From Acidobacteriota bacterium (GTDB taxonomy: Bacteria; Actinomycetota; Acidimicrobiia; Acidimicrobiales; RAAP-2): a stretch of 55,412 nucleotides of DNA. Where the stretch lies: positions 1 to 55,412 of the forward strand of contig JAGXAY010000005.1 of the NCBI GenBank assembly GCA_018971385.1. Direction: 5' to 3'. Positions 1 through 9,000 of this stretch are shown here, one piece after another. The position numbers and the translations under genes are program-made. Under the pieces are notes generated by a model. It was not told the DNA's origin. It saw only the letters and a list, made by a program, of their open reading frames with translations, and made no database searches. Within the stretch, counting starts at the first letter, position 1. Each line of letters begins with the position of its first letter.

Positions 1-229
1 TGCGCCGACTCTCGGAGGCGATGAGGGCCTCTCGCTCACCGGGTTCGTCCGCGAAGGGAATCACTCGGCCTTCGGACTTGGACACGATCTTCGAGGTCAC
101 GACGACCACGTCGCGGTCGACGAGTGTCTCGTCCGACTCCGCAAGAGCCCGCACTATCAGGTCGGCGACCGAGTCGCCGGCGGCGACATCGCCGATGCCG
201 TGCAGGGCCCTCACCCGTAGTTCGCTCAC
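1..229 (-). CDS. cofE: Coenzyme F420-0:L-glutamate ligase, N-terminal part (runs off the window)
   Basis: This is the first 76 codons of a protein whose 3' end lies outside the window. CofE (FbiB in mycobacteria) adds glutamate to F420-0 using GTP in the cytoplasm. The fragment carries the family's N-terminal core: a short strand, a helix with conserved acidic residues, then VVVVTSKIVSKSEGR, which is typical of the family. The GTG start at 229 overlaps the cofD stop in a GTGA arrangement, so the two are translationally coupled. Whether the missing part includes the C-terminal nitroreductase domain of actinobacterial FbiB cannot be seen. The family call is fairly secure because of the motif and the cofD neighbour. 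Confidence 0.85.
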   Translation of the reverse strand, partial: MSELRVRALHGIGDVAAGDSVADLIVRALAESDETLVDRDVVVVTSKIVSKSEGRVIPFADEPGEREALIASESRR

Positions 230-1131
230 GCGAGAACCTCGAGGAGCTCGTCGACCTGATCGGGGTGGTCGAGGAGGGTCCCCGCCACGCGGACGTCACA
301 TCCCGTTGCCTCGACGCGAGGTCGTTCAGCCTCGTCGAGACGGTCGATCACCATCGTTCCTAGCCAGGGGGCGTAGTGACGGGCGACGCCGGCGGGGCTG
401 ACGTCGTGGCCGAGCTCGCCCATGAGTCGGTCCGCGGGACCCTTCAGCGCTCGCCCCCCGACGAGGGGGGAGATGGCGACGGCGTCGCCTCGTTGTCGCA
501 AGACGTCGAGGACTCCGGGTACGGCGAGGACCGGATCGATGGAGAGGAGGGGGTTCGACGGGGCCACCACCACTCGTCGTGCACTGCGCAGCGCGTCGAG
601 AACACCGGGAGCGGGGCGGCTGTGCGACGCACCGGCGAACCAGATGTCGCGGACGACCACCGAGTGGCGGTGGCGAACGAAGTACTCCTGGAAACTGAGT
701 TCTCCCACCTCGGTCGCGAGTCGAGTTTCGAGGGGGTCGTCCGTGACTGGCAGAAGGGTGAGATTCACGCCGAGGCGTTCGGCAATCTCCCGGGCGACCT
801 CGCTCTTCGAGACTCCGGCCCGTAGGCGGGCCGTCCGGTAGAGGTGGGTGGCGAGATCGAGGTCGCCTAGTCGAAACCAGGTATCACCCCCGAGCTCGGC
901 CAGCCGGTCCATGGTGCGCCAGGACTCGTGACGCAGGCCCCACCCGAGTTCCTCGTTGTGGAGACCCGCGAGATGGTACGTAATGGAGTCGAGATCGGGG
1001 CAGATGGTCAAACCGTGCATCTCGGTGTCGTCACCCACGTTCACGATGGCGACCATCTCCTCGTCGGAACGTTCCCGCCACGCCCGGAGCAGGCGCGCCG
1101 CTCCCACACCACCACAGAGGACCACAATCAC
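226..1131 (-). CDS. cofD: 2-phospho-L-lactate (phosphoenolpyruvate) transferase of F420 synthesis
   Basis: The 301-residue protein is CofD/FbiA, which transfers an activated lactyl or enolpyruvyl phosphate to the deazaflavin Fo. It begins with the nucleotide-binding loop CGGVGAARLL (residues 6-15), followed by NVGDD and the family-typical DLDSITYHLAG segment. The late motif ISPLVGGRALKGPA is also characteristic. The frame is open further upstream, but I chose GTG at 1131 because it sits directly before the conserved strand and 7 nt after a TAGAGT -10 box, which fits a leaderless transcript. Its stop overlaps the cofE start. The pair implies that this organism makes F420. Confidence 0.93.
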   Translation of the reverse strand: MIVVLCGGVGAARLLRAWRERSDEEMVAIVNVGDDTEMHGLTICPDLDSITYHLAGLHNEELGWGLRHESWRTMDRLAELGGDTWFRLGDLDLATHLYRTARLRAGVSKSEVAREIAERLGVNLTLLPVTDDPLETRLATEVGELSFQEYFVRHRHSVVVRDIWFAGASHSRPAPGVLDALRSARRVVVAPSNPLLSIDPVLAVPGVLDVLRQRGDAVAISPLVGGRALKGPADRLMGELGHDVSPAGVARHYAPWLGTMVIDRLDEAERPRVEATGCDVRVAGTLLDHPDQVDELLEVLA

Positions 1132-1138
1132 CCCGACG

Positions 1139-1144
1139 ACTCTA
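1139..1144 (-). promoter_or_regulatory. Leaderless -10 box (TAGAGT) for cofD
   Basis: TAGAGT on the minus strand lies 7 nt before the cofD GTG. It is back to back with the plus-strand box at 1155-1160, making a compact divergent promoter. There is no Shine-Dalgarno sequence between box and start. Transcription would begin at or next to the start codon. Confidence 0.6.
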
Positions 1145-1154
1145 GGGCGCTCGG

Positions 1155-1160
1155 TAACAT
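1155..1160 (+). promoter_or_regulatory. Leaderless -10 box (TAACAT) for the serine hydrolase gene
   Basis: TAACAT lies 8 nt before the GTG at 1169, with no Shine-Dalgarno sequence between. The same spacing recurs at more than ten other starts in this window, which is why I treat it as a promoter and not as chance. Confidence 0.55.
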
Positions 1161-1168
1161 CGACGGTC

Positions 1169-1975
1169 GTGACTCTCGCCGATCTCACTCTCGGATGGCC
1201 GGGGGAGCCCAGTGTGGTTCTGCTCCAACGAGAAGGCGACGAGGTGGTTCGCCTCGCGAGCGCGGGTCCGGAAAGTGAACGGCGACCCTGGGCGTCGGTG
1301 TCCAAACTGGCCGTGGCCCTCGCCTGCGCCCGAGAGTGTGACGAGGGACGCGCTCGCGACGAGGATCCGGTCGGCGAGACCGGGGCGACCCTGGCCCAAC
1401 TGCTGTCCCACTGCGGGGGGTACGGTTTCGAGGAGAACGATCCGCGCTGCGCCCCCGGTACGCGACGGGTGTACTCCAACGTGGGCATCGATCGGGCGGT
1501 CGAGGCCGTGCGGGGGACCTTGAGTGTCGACGAGTGGTTGTCGCAGCGGGTCCTTCGACCCCTCGATATGACGGAAACGGAACTTAAAGGTCGTCCGAGC
1601 GCGGGACTCGTGGGCTCCACCGCCGATCTCACTCGCTTGGCGGCGGAGTGGCTGGCCCCCCGATTGCTGTCCGAGGAACGGGACCATCGAGTGACCAGTG
1701 TGTTCGGGGGTGACCTCGCGGGAGTGGTTCCGGGATTCGGTCGATTCGACCCTTGTCCGTGGGGACTCGGTCCGGAGATTCACGGGGAGAAGAACCACTG
1801 GATGCGGGGGTGGTCCCCCGCGGCGTTCGGCCACTTCGGACAAAGCGGAGCGCTCCTACTCGTCGATCGTGACGCGGGTCGCGCGCTCGTCGCCACCTCG
1901 AGCGTTCCCTTCGGGGCCTGGGCGAAGGAACTGTGGCCCGCGTGGTCGGCGCGACTGCGAGAATGGACTCCGTGA
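1169..1975 (+). CDS. Beta-lactamase-fold serine hydrolase (class C / PBP-like)
   Basis: The 268-residue protein belongs to the beta-lactamase-related serine hydrolases (class C, esterase EstB and D-aminopeptidase relatives). The catalytic SxxK is SVSK at residues 43-46, the YxN motif is YSN at 102-104, and HFGQSG near the C-terminus matches the third (HxG) motif. There is no signal peptide and the protein is shorter than most family members (about 350-400), so a cytoplasmic esterase or peptidase is more likely than a true beta-lactamase. The GTG start follows a TAACAT box by 8 nt. The stop overlaps the next gene's GTG by four bases. The substrate is unknown. Confidence 0.8.
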   Translation: MTLADLTLGWPGEPSVVLLQREGDEVVRLASAGPESERRPWASVSKLAVALACARECDEGRARDEDPVGETGATLAQLLSHCGGYGFEENDPRCAPGTRRVYSNVGIDRAVEAVRGTLSVDEWLSQRVLRPLDMTETELKGRPSAGLVGSTADLTRLAAEWLAPRLLSEERDHRVTSVFGGDLAGVVPGFGRFDPCPWGLGPEIHGEKNHWMRGWSPAAFGHFGQSGALLLVDRDAGRALVATSSVPFGAWAKELWPAWSARLREWTP

Positions 1976-2976
1976 GCACCCTGCGCGTCGCTCTCGATCT
2001 CGACGGATCTCTGGAGTACCTCGCCAATTCCATGGCCGACCTGGCCCAGGCCCTCGAGAGGCGGAGTGACCTCGACCTCGTACGGTACCGGAGTCGTAGT
2101 GCGCGTCAGAGTCCGAGTGAGGCGACGGTGCCCGGGCGTCGCCTCTACGAGCCCCTGTGGCGGCACAGTTGGGGACCACCACTCGACGGATTAATCGAGG
2201 GGCTGGAGGTCGTCCACGTCGCCGGGGTGGCGACGCCTCCCACCCGACGGGCCCCCCTCATTATCAGCGTGGATGACCTGCGTCCCCTGCGCCGTCGTCG
2301 CAGCGACACTCAACGCGTGGTCCAACTAGCGCGGGCTGTTCGCCGCGGGGCGACGTTGGTCGTGGCGAGCCACGCGGCCCGACACGAGGTCCAGTCCACA
2401 CTCGGACTCGAACGCTCGGAGGTCGTCGTGGTGAAACCCGTGGTGGGCCACGTATCACCTACTCGGGACGGGAGTCGTCTCGTGATCGCCGTGGCGGGTG
2501 AGACCGCGCGACTGGTCGAAATGCTCCCCGCGCTGACGACTCTGCATCGCGAACGTCACATGGAGATGGACGTCGTCGGGTCGTCCACTCTCCAGACCCT
2601 TCTCGCGGGAACGGTACTGGAAGGACGACTGATTCCTCGATCGCGCGCGTCGGACGTTCTCTCGCGCGCGCGGGTGGTGGTGAGCCTCACCGATGGTGCA
2701 CGCTTTCCCAGTTTCGCCGTCGCGGCGCTCGCGGCGGGGGTCCCCGTCGTCGCCCTCGCGTCGACGACGGTGCGAGAGGTTCTCAGTGGGTCGGCCGAAC
2801 TGGTGGACTCGCCCGGAGAGGCTGTCGAGGCCGTGGTGGAAGTCTGGGACGACACGCCCCGACGGCGTATCCTGACCGCGGCGGGCGTGGTGCGAGCCGG
2901 GGACTACTCCGCGACGTCGGTCGCCTCGGCCTACGCCCAGCTGTACCACTCCCTCGTGGAGCGGGTGGCCTCGTGA
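1972..2976 (+). CDS. Glycosyltransferase, GT4-like (GT-B fold)
   Basis: The 334-residue protein looks like a divergent GT-B glycosyltransferase. The second half resembles the donor-binding domain: a stretch around residues 245-265 (FPSFAVAALAAGVPVVALAS) fits the FG-hPhhEALAhGhPVhA pattern of GT4, but the usual acidic EGFG motif is replaced by a weaker GARFPSF. The N-terminal half contains VVHVAG and SVDDLRP, as in acceptor domains. GTG 1972 overlaps the preceding stop, and its own stop overlaps the following GT gene. Enzyme and sugar are not assignable, and activity is less certain than for its two neighbours. Confidence 0.65.
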   Translation: MSTLRVALDLDGSLEYLANSMADLAQALERRSDLDLVRYRSRSARQSPSEATVPGRRLYEPLWRHSWGPPLDGLIEGLEVVHVAGVATPPTRRAPLIISVDDLRPLRRRRSDTQRVVQLARAVRRGATLVVASHAARHEVQSTLGLERSEVVVVKPVVGHVSPTRDGSRLVIAVAGETARLVEMLPALTTLHRERHMEMDVVGSSTLQTLLAGTVLEGRLIPRSRASDVLSRARVVVSLTDGARFPSFAVAALAAGVPVVALASTTVREVLSGSAELVDSPGEAVEAVVEVWDDTPRRRILTAAGVVRAGDYSATSVASAYAQLYHSLVERVAS

Positions 2977-4037
2977 GGGTCCTCCTCGGAGTCGACCAAC
3001 TCTCACGCCCCCAACCGGGTGGGATTGGGTCGTACGTCACGGGTCTCCTTCGGGGGTTGGCGGAAGTTGGTGTGGCGTCGTCGATCACCACTCTCGGTCC
3101 GCGGGGCAGTCGGGCACCTCACCCCCTCATCGCTCATCGCACGACACCGGTGGGCCTCACGCTGCTGACGAAGACCTGGTCACGGTGGCCCTGGGGAGTC
3201 GGCGGTGAGCTCGACGTGCTTCACGCCACCTCCATGGCTGGACCGTTCGGGGGAGGGCCGCGCGGGGTTCGTCACACCGCTGCGCTTCACGACCTGCTCT
3301 GGCGCGACGCTCCGGAACTCTCGACACCCCGGGGAGTCGCCTTTCACGAGGCTCGCCTCCAGCGCATCATTCGCGATGAGTCCATTCGCATCATCGCGTC
3401 GTCGCCACTACTACCCGATCGGCTCCGGGAACTCGGCGTCGCGGAGGAGCGGATTGTTCTGACGCGCCTCGGAGTGGACGAGGCGGACGTCGCCGCGGCG
3501 ACTCGGGACGAGGTACGAGAGGTGCTGCACCAACGGGGCGTCGATGGTCCCTTCACGTTGTCGGTCGGAACCTTGGAGCCCCGTAAGAACATACCGACGT
3601 TGGTCGAAGCACATCGGCGGGCGCGCCGAGAGGTGCCGGACCTCGGGCCTCTCGTTCTCGTGGGTCCGACCGGATGGGGGGACGTCGAGGTCGGAGACGC
3701 CGTCGCGCTCGGTCGACAGTCTCGCGACTTACTCCTCGGACTCTTTCGCGAGGCCGCCGTGGTGGCGTACGTGCCGCTCTCGGAGGGTTTCGGACTGCCC
3801 CCGGTGGAGGCGCTGCACCAGGGAACGGCCGTGGTGGCCTCGACGACCGTGCCGTCGGTGGCTCGCAATGAACGCGCGGTGCGCGTCTCCCCCCACGACG
3901 TCGACGAGGTTGCCGACGGACTTCGTCGAGCCGTGGCGGAGGGTAATGACGCTTCGCTCCGGGAGTCGCGACGACTCTCGGTGGCCGACCTGACCTGGGC
4001 CAACTGCGCCCGTGACCACCTGGCGGCGTGGTCGTGA
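2973..4037 (+). CDS. Glycosyltransferase family 4 (mannosyl/rhamnosyl-transferase-like)
   Basis: The 354-residue GT-B enzyme has a GGIGSYV loop at the N-terminus for acceptor or nucleotide contact, the central VGTLEPRKN motif that begins the donor domain, and a C-terminal SEGFGLPPVEAL motif holding the retaining GT4 catalytic glutamates. No membrane segment is seen, so it acts at the inner face of the membrane. It is coupled to the genes on either side by GTGA overlaps, so it probably works on the same envelope polysaccharide as its neighbours. GDP-mannose or a derived 6-deoxy sugar is a plausible donor given the nearby reductase and manB. Confidence 0.88.
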   Translation: MRVLLGVDQLSRPQPGGIGSYVTGLLRGLAEVGVASSITTLGPRGSRAPHPLIAHRTTPVGLTLLTKTWSRWPWGVGGELDVLHATSMAGPFGGGPRGVRHTAALHDLLWRDAPELSTPRGVAFHEARLQRIIRDESIRIIASSPLLPDRLRELGVAEERIVLTRLGVDEADVAAATRDEVREVLHQRGVDGPFTLSVGTLEPRKNIPTLVEAHRRARREVPDLGPLVLVGPTGWGDVEVGDAVALGRQSRDLLLGLFREAAVVAYVPLSEGFGLPPVEALHQGTAVVASTTVPSVARNERAVRVSPHDVDEVADGLRRAVAEGNDASLRESRRLSVADLTWANCARDHLAAWS

Positions 4038-5128
4038 GAGTCGCGCTCGACGTTTCGGCCGCACCGGCCCGTCTCGCCGGGGCGGGGCGCTACATGGCGG
4101 AACTCGTGACCCACCTGACGGAGGTGGACCTCGAGATTGTGACTCGACGAAACGACGAGTCGCGTTGGATCCCCGTCCGGGGGTCGGTTCACGGCATCGT
4201 CGCGTCGCCACGCCCCGTGCGCCTACTCGAAGAAGCCCTCTGGCTCGGCTGGAGTAAACCGGCGCGACAATCTGATCTCTGGCACGGGCCCCACTACACC
4301 ATGCCCCTGGTGACTCGACGACCCGTGGTGGTGACGGTCCACGACATGACCTTCTTCTCACACCCGGAGTGGCACGAAGCGGCCAAGGTTGCGTTCTTTC
4401 GCTCGGCGATTTCTCGTGCGGCCCGTCGCGCCGCGGCCGTGGTGTGCGTAAGTGAGGCCACGGCCTCCGAGTTTGCTGACCTGGCCCCGCGAGCCCCCGT
4501 CGTCGTGGCGCCCCACGGGGTCGACGTGGTGCGTTTTCGCCCCGACGCTGACGGCGATGGGGACATCCTGACTCGGGCCGGACTCGACCGGGAGGTACCC
4601 GCCATCGTGTTCGTCGGCACTCTCGAACCGCGTAAGGGAGTGGACACGCTAGTCGACGCATTCGCGAGCGTCGCGCGGGCCCATCCCGAGGTGGAACTGT
4701 GGTTGGCGGGTCAGCCGGGATGGGGGCTCGACGTCGATACGCTGATCGCTTCCTCACCCGCCCGGGAACGTATCCGTCGTCTCGGGTTCGTGGACGACGA
4801 ACTCCTCGCTCCGCTCCTTCGTCGCGCGGCCGTGGTCGCCTATCCCTCCCGCGGAGAAGGCTTCGGCTTGCCGGTTCTCGAGGCACTGGCGTGTGGGTCT
4901 CCCGTTGTGACGACGAGAGGAACCGTGATGGAGGAGGTCGCGGGAGGCTGCGCCACTCTGGTCCATCCGGGCGACGCGCGGGAGTTAGCCGACGCCCTCT
5001 TGGCACTCCTCGAGGCGGGACGACACGACGTCCACCGGGCCGCCCGCGGAGTCGCTCGGGCCCGCGAGTTCACGTGGGAGCGTAGCGCCCGCGCCCACGT
5101 CACGGCGTACGAACGAGCCCTCTCGTGA
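4034..5128 (+). CDS. Glycosyltransferase family 4
   Basis: The 364-residue protein is a second clear GT4 enzyme. Seen are the N-terminal AGAGRYMAEL loop, HDMTFFSHPEWH in the acceptor domain, VGTLEPRKGVDT at about residue 195, and EGFGLPVLEALACGSPVV near 275, which contains the conserved EX7E pair. The GTG at 4034 gives a four-base overlap with the previous stop; an earlier GTG at 4028 in the same frame would make a larger overlap and is less likely. The next gene starts inside its stop codon. It is probably the second transferase in assembling one repeat unit. Confidence 0.88.
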   Translation: MRVALDVSAAPARLAGAGRYMAELVTHLTEVDLEIVTRRNDESRWIPVRGSVHGIVASPRPVRLLEEALWLGWSKPARQSDLWHGPHYTMPLVTRRPVVVTVHDMTFFSHPEWHEAAKVAFFRSAISRAARRAAAVVCVSEATASEFADLAPRAPVVVAPHGVDVVRFRPDADGDGDILTRAGLDREVPAIVFVGTLEPRKGVDTLVDAFASVARAHPEVELWLAGQPGWGLDVDTLIASSPARERIRRLGFVDDELLAPLLRRAAVVAYPSRGEGFGLPVLEALACGSPVVTTRGTVMEEVAGGCATLVHPGDARELADALLALLEAGRHDVHRAARGVARAREFTWERSARAHVTAYERALS

Positions 5129-6030
5129 GAACCTTTCTCGTCACCGGGGCGTCGGGCTTCGTGGGCTCCCACGTGCGGTCGGCTCTCGCGGCTCGCGGCG
5201 AGGTCTGCGTGGGTGTCGACCGAAGTACGGACGTCCGCTCGGTGGAGTTTCGCGAGTTGGTGGCCCGTACTCGTCCCGACGTCGTGGTGCACCTCGCCGC
5301 TCTCTCGAGCGTCGCCGAGTCGTGGTCTCGTTCTGACGAGTTTCACGACGTCAACGTGGGGGGAACGTCCGCGCTGCTCGAGGCGCTGCGAGTCGCTCGG
5401 CCCGGCGCGCGCGTGCTGGTGGTCTCGAGCGCCGAGGTCTACGGTGCGGTTAGCTCGGACGAGGTTCCGTTGCGTGAAGACGCCCCCCGGCGTCCCGCTA
5501 ACCCCTACGCCGACTCCAAGGCTCGGGCCGAGGACGTCGCCCTCGGGTTTAGTGACGACCTCGAGGTCATCATCCTGCGCCCCTTTCCCCACACCGGCCC
5601 CGGTCAGAGCGAGCGCTTCGTCGTTCCGGCCTTCGCCGCGCGACTGGTCCGGGCTCGAGAGGCGGGTCTGCAGGACATCGTGGTCGGGGACCTCGGAGCT
5701 CGTCGAGATTTCACCGACGTACGCGACGTGGCCGCGGCGTACCTCGCGGCGGCCGACCGGGGTCGCCCGGGGTCGACGTACAACGTCGCGAGTGGAGTCG
5801 GTCGAACCATCCGCGCCGTCGCCGAGGAGTTACGGGGCCTCATCTACCCGGAGGCGGCGTTTCGAGTGGACCCCGAACTGCTGCGTCCCCTCGATACGCC
5901 GATTCTCGTGGGTGACGCCAGTGCGCTGCGTCGAGACACTCAGTGGTCTCCGGACATTGAGTGGTCGACCACTCTTCGTGATGTCGTCGACGAGGTAACG
6001 GCCTCGGTGAGAGGAGCCGGGGAGGGCTGA
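5125..6030 (+). CDS. NAD(P)-dependent sugar epimerase/reductase, GDP-6-deoxy-4-keto-mannose reductase-like
   Basis: The 301-residue extended SDR starts with the Rossmann motif TGASGFVGSH (residues 7-16). It has the catalytic serine in SSAEVYG and the YADSK motif supplying Tyr and Lys. The stretch RPFPHTGPGQ followed by FVVPAFAA resembles the GDP-6-deoxy-D-lyxo-4-hexulose reductase (RMD) family, which makes GDP-D-rhamnose. NDP-sugar 4-epimerase or dTDP-4-dehydrorhamnose reductase functions cannot be ruled out. It is the last gene of the overlapped run and would supply the activated sugar used by the upstream glycosyltransferases. No matching 4,6-dehydratase gene is in the window. Confidence 0.8.
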   Translation: MRTFLVTGASGFVGSHVRSALAARGEVCVGVDRSTDVRSVEFRELVARTRPDVVVHLAALSSVAESWSRSDEFHDVNVGGTSALLEALRVARPGARVLVVSSAEVYGAVSSDEVPLREDAPRRPANPYADSKARAEDVALGFSDDLEVIILRPFPHTGPGQSERFVVPAFAARLVRAREAGLQDIVVGDLGARRDFTDVRDVAAAYLAAADRGRPGSTYNVASGVGRTIRAVAEELRGLIYPEAAFRVDPELLRPLDTPILVGDASALRRDTQWSPDIEWSTTLRDVVDEVTASVRGAGEG

Positions 6031-6042
6031 TCGGGGACACTC

Positions 6043-6064
6043 GCGCCCCCAAACTCAGGGGTGC
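6043..6064 (+). terminator. Weak stem-loop after the glycosyltransferase run
   Basis: GCGCCCC and GGGGTGC form a 7-bp stem with one G-T pair around an 8-nt loop, and CTC/GAG extends it with a bulge. No T-tract follows. It lies between the reductase stop and the -10 box of the next gene, so it may end or attenuate the upstream transcript. Confidence 0.35.
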
Positions 6065-6071
6065 TGAGAAC

Positions 6072-6077
6072 TAGCCT
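6072..6077 (+). promoter_or_regulatory. Leaderless -10 box (TAGCCT)
   Basis: TAGCCT lies 6 nt before the ATG at 6084, with no ribosome binding site between. The same TAGCCT-N6 arrangement occurs before the genes at 43138 and 55330. Confidence 0.6.
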
Positions 6078-6083
6078 GGTCCC

Positions 6084-9000
6084 ATGGAGTCTCGCGCCCC
6101 CGCTGTCGTCGCCGTCGTGGTGACGACGGGGGAGGGACCCGGCCTCGAGGTCACTCTCGCGTCCCTCGTCCAGCAGGACTACCCCGAAATGTCCATCTTG
6201 GTCGTGGGTAATGGCGGGGCCCACAACACGGTCGAACGAACGGGAGCGGTCGCCCCGGGAGCCTTCGTTAAGGTCCTCGAGGACAACCTCGGCTTCGCCG
6301 CCGCCGCCAACGAGGCCGCGGTCATGGTGGAGGGATCGGCGTTTTTTCTCATTTGTCACGACGACGTGCGTCTCGATCACGACGCCGTCGCCATCATGGT
6401 GGAAACGGCCTTTAGAACGAACGCCGGTATCGTCACGCCCAAAGTCGTCAGCTACCACGACCCGCTCGTACTGCTTCACGTGGGCCAAACCTGCGATCGG
6501 TTCGGCGTCGTGCGCGAACGCGTCGAACCGGGTGAGATTGACCACGGGCAACAGGACCTCGAACGTGACGTCTTCGTGGCCCCCGGGGGAGTCACCCTGG
6601 TGCGCGCGGATCTCTTTCGTACGTTGCGGGGGTTCGATCCGTCACTTCCGGTCCTCGGGGAGGACTTGGACCTCTGCTGGCGGGCTCAAGTGGCCGGAGC
6701 GCGCGTCGTCGTCGCCCCCCGCGCGCGCATTGCCCACCGCGAGACCTTGGCGACGGGCGAGCGACCCCTGAGCCTCCGAGCGGCGGGTCGCGTCGCCCCC
6801 CACGAACTTCAACGACGCCACCAACTCATGACCGTGGCGAGCGGGTGGCGATGGTGGCGCAGTCTCTGGACTCTGCTCGTTCTCGCGGTCATGGACGCTC
6901 TCGAGGCCCTCATCGCCCTCGCCGTGAGAGATCGTGATCGTCGGGTGGCCATCCTCGGATCGTGGCGCTGGTTCCTTCGCCAGTGGTCCCGGGTGCGCGC
7001 TCGTCGCCGCGACCTCGCCCGAATCAGAGTTCTGGCCGATCACGACCTCGCCCGTCTCCAGATCACCGGAACTAGTCGACTGCAGCAGATCGTCCTTTCC
7101 CTCATTCGTGAGGGCATTGACTCCACGTCGGGAATCTGGCCCGAGGTCGCTCCCGACCCCGCCCTCAGGGACGATCCCGACTCCGGCGTGGGCTTCGCCG
7201 CCGCCTTTTCCGACGACGAAGTCTTCGACGAGGGACTTTCGAGTGCACCGCGCTCGATGAGACCGTCCCGATTCCTGACCTCTTTTCGCGCCCAAGTCCT
7301 GGCGGTGGCCCTCCTCGCCCTCCTCTGGATGATCGGCTCACGCAACCTCGTGGCGACGCACCTTCCCCTCGTGGGTCGTCTGGCCCCTCTCGACTCCTGG
7401 TGGGGAAACTGGCGACACTTCTTCGCCTCCTGGAGCCCGGCGGGAGTGGGGACCGGGGCCCCGGGAATGCCCGGGTACGGAGTGCTCGCGGCGGCGGGCA
7501 CGCTGGTGCTCGGCCGAATGGGGATTCTGCCCCGCCTCGCGCTGGTCGGCGCGGTGCCCTTCGGGGCCATCGGAGTGGCCCGTCTCTTAAAGGGGCGAGT
7601 GTCGAATCGCGCCCGGGTGGTGGCGGTCGTGGCCTACCTCATTGCGCCGAGTGGGCTGAACATGATCGCCCAGGGGCGAACCGACGTACTCGTCACGGTG
7701 GCGCTCGCGCCCTTCATTACTCGTCGCGTTCTCGAAGTCCTCGCTGTTCCGGGATTTCGCGACGGGCCGTATCCGACGGCGATTTCCTTCGGGCACCGGG
7801 GGTGGCGTTCGACGGAGGCAGGCCAGCGACTCACCCTCTTCGTTCTGGTGGCGCTGAACTGCGCCCTCGCGCCGGCGACCCTCGTCGTCGTGATCATCTT
7901 GCTCGGCGCGCTCGGCGTGGCCCTACGGGGACACGTGCGGCCCCGTCGAGTGCGGCGACTGTCGCTCAGTCTGTTAACCAACGTCGCGATTCTTCTCGCC
8001 CCGCTCACCCTCGACAGCGTGCTCGCCGGGCGAAAGTTTTTCTCGGTGTTCGGTCTGCCCACGGGAAGCTGGGACGCACCCTCCGTGAGCAATTTGATTC
8101 GGGGGGTCAGCGGGACCTACGGGGCCACGTGGTGGGGCTGGGCCGCGCCCGTTCTCGCGCTCGTAGCGCTCGTCTTCTCTCGGGATCAGCGCCGCCCGGT
8201 CGTGGCGAGCCTCGGCGTCGCGTCGTCCATGACGCTGGTCCTCGTGGCGCTCTCGGCGCACCACTGGATGGGAACGTTCGCTCCCGATATCAACGTCCTC
8301 TTCGCCCTCTACGGACTATGTCTGGCCCTGCTCGCCGGTTACGCCGTCGCGGCCCTCGAGAACGACCTCGGTGGTGTGGGGCAGCGGTGGCGTCGAACGC
8401 TGGCTCCGGTGGCTGCAGTCGTCACCCTGGTACTGCCCCTCGGCTACGTCAACGCGGTCGCCAGTGGTCGCTTCGATCTCCCCACCACGTCGAGCGCGGC
8501 CTCACTCACCTCACTCGCCACCTCGCCCGGCAACCGAGTTCTCTGGCTCGGTTCGCCCGCGGTGCTGCCCTCGGCGGGCTGGAGTGTCGTCCCGGGGCTC
8601 GCCGCCGCCACCTCCGTCGGCGGGCTACCCGGAGGTGAGGATCTCTTCGTTCCGCCGACCTCGGCGACGTTCGACCCCCTTCTCGCGGCCCTGCGAGAGG
8701 CCCTGCGGGGTCAGACCGTCTACCTCGGGCAGTTGCTCGCCCCCGCCGGAATCTCCACCATCGTCGTAATGCAGTCGTCCGCCCCCCAGCTCGCGGGCGT
8801 GCAGAGTTCCCTCGTGAACTCGGTGCCGGGGAATTTGCTTCCCGCTCTCAATCAACAGGTCGACTTATCGCTCACCCTCACGAGTCCCGCCGTCGAGGTG
8901 TACTCCAACTCGGAGTTCAACGGAGTGGTGAGGGCTCGGGCCTCTACAAGTCAACCCTGGCACGCCGTGCTCGGTGCCCCCGGAGTGCCCGGAGCGGTCA

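Noticed and set aside
226-1632. A 468-residue version of CofD starting at 1632
   Set aside because: The extra 167 residues are antisense to the serine hydrolase gene; the TAGAGT box and the conserved CGGVG motif place the start at 1131.
7400-8638. A 412-codon plus-strand frame inside the GT2-membrane gene
   Set aside because: It is arginine-rich, out of frame with the coding gene, and has no start context or motif.
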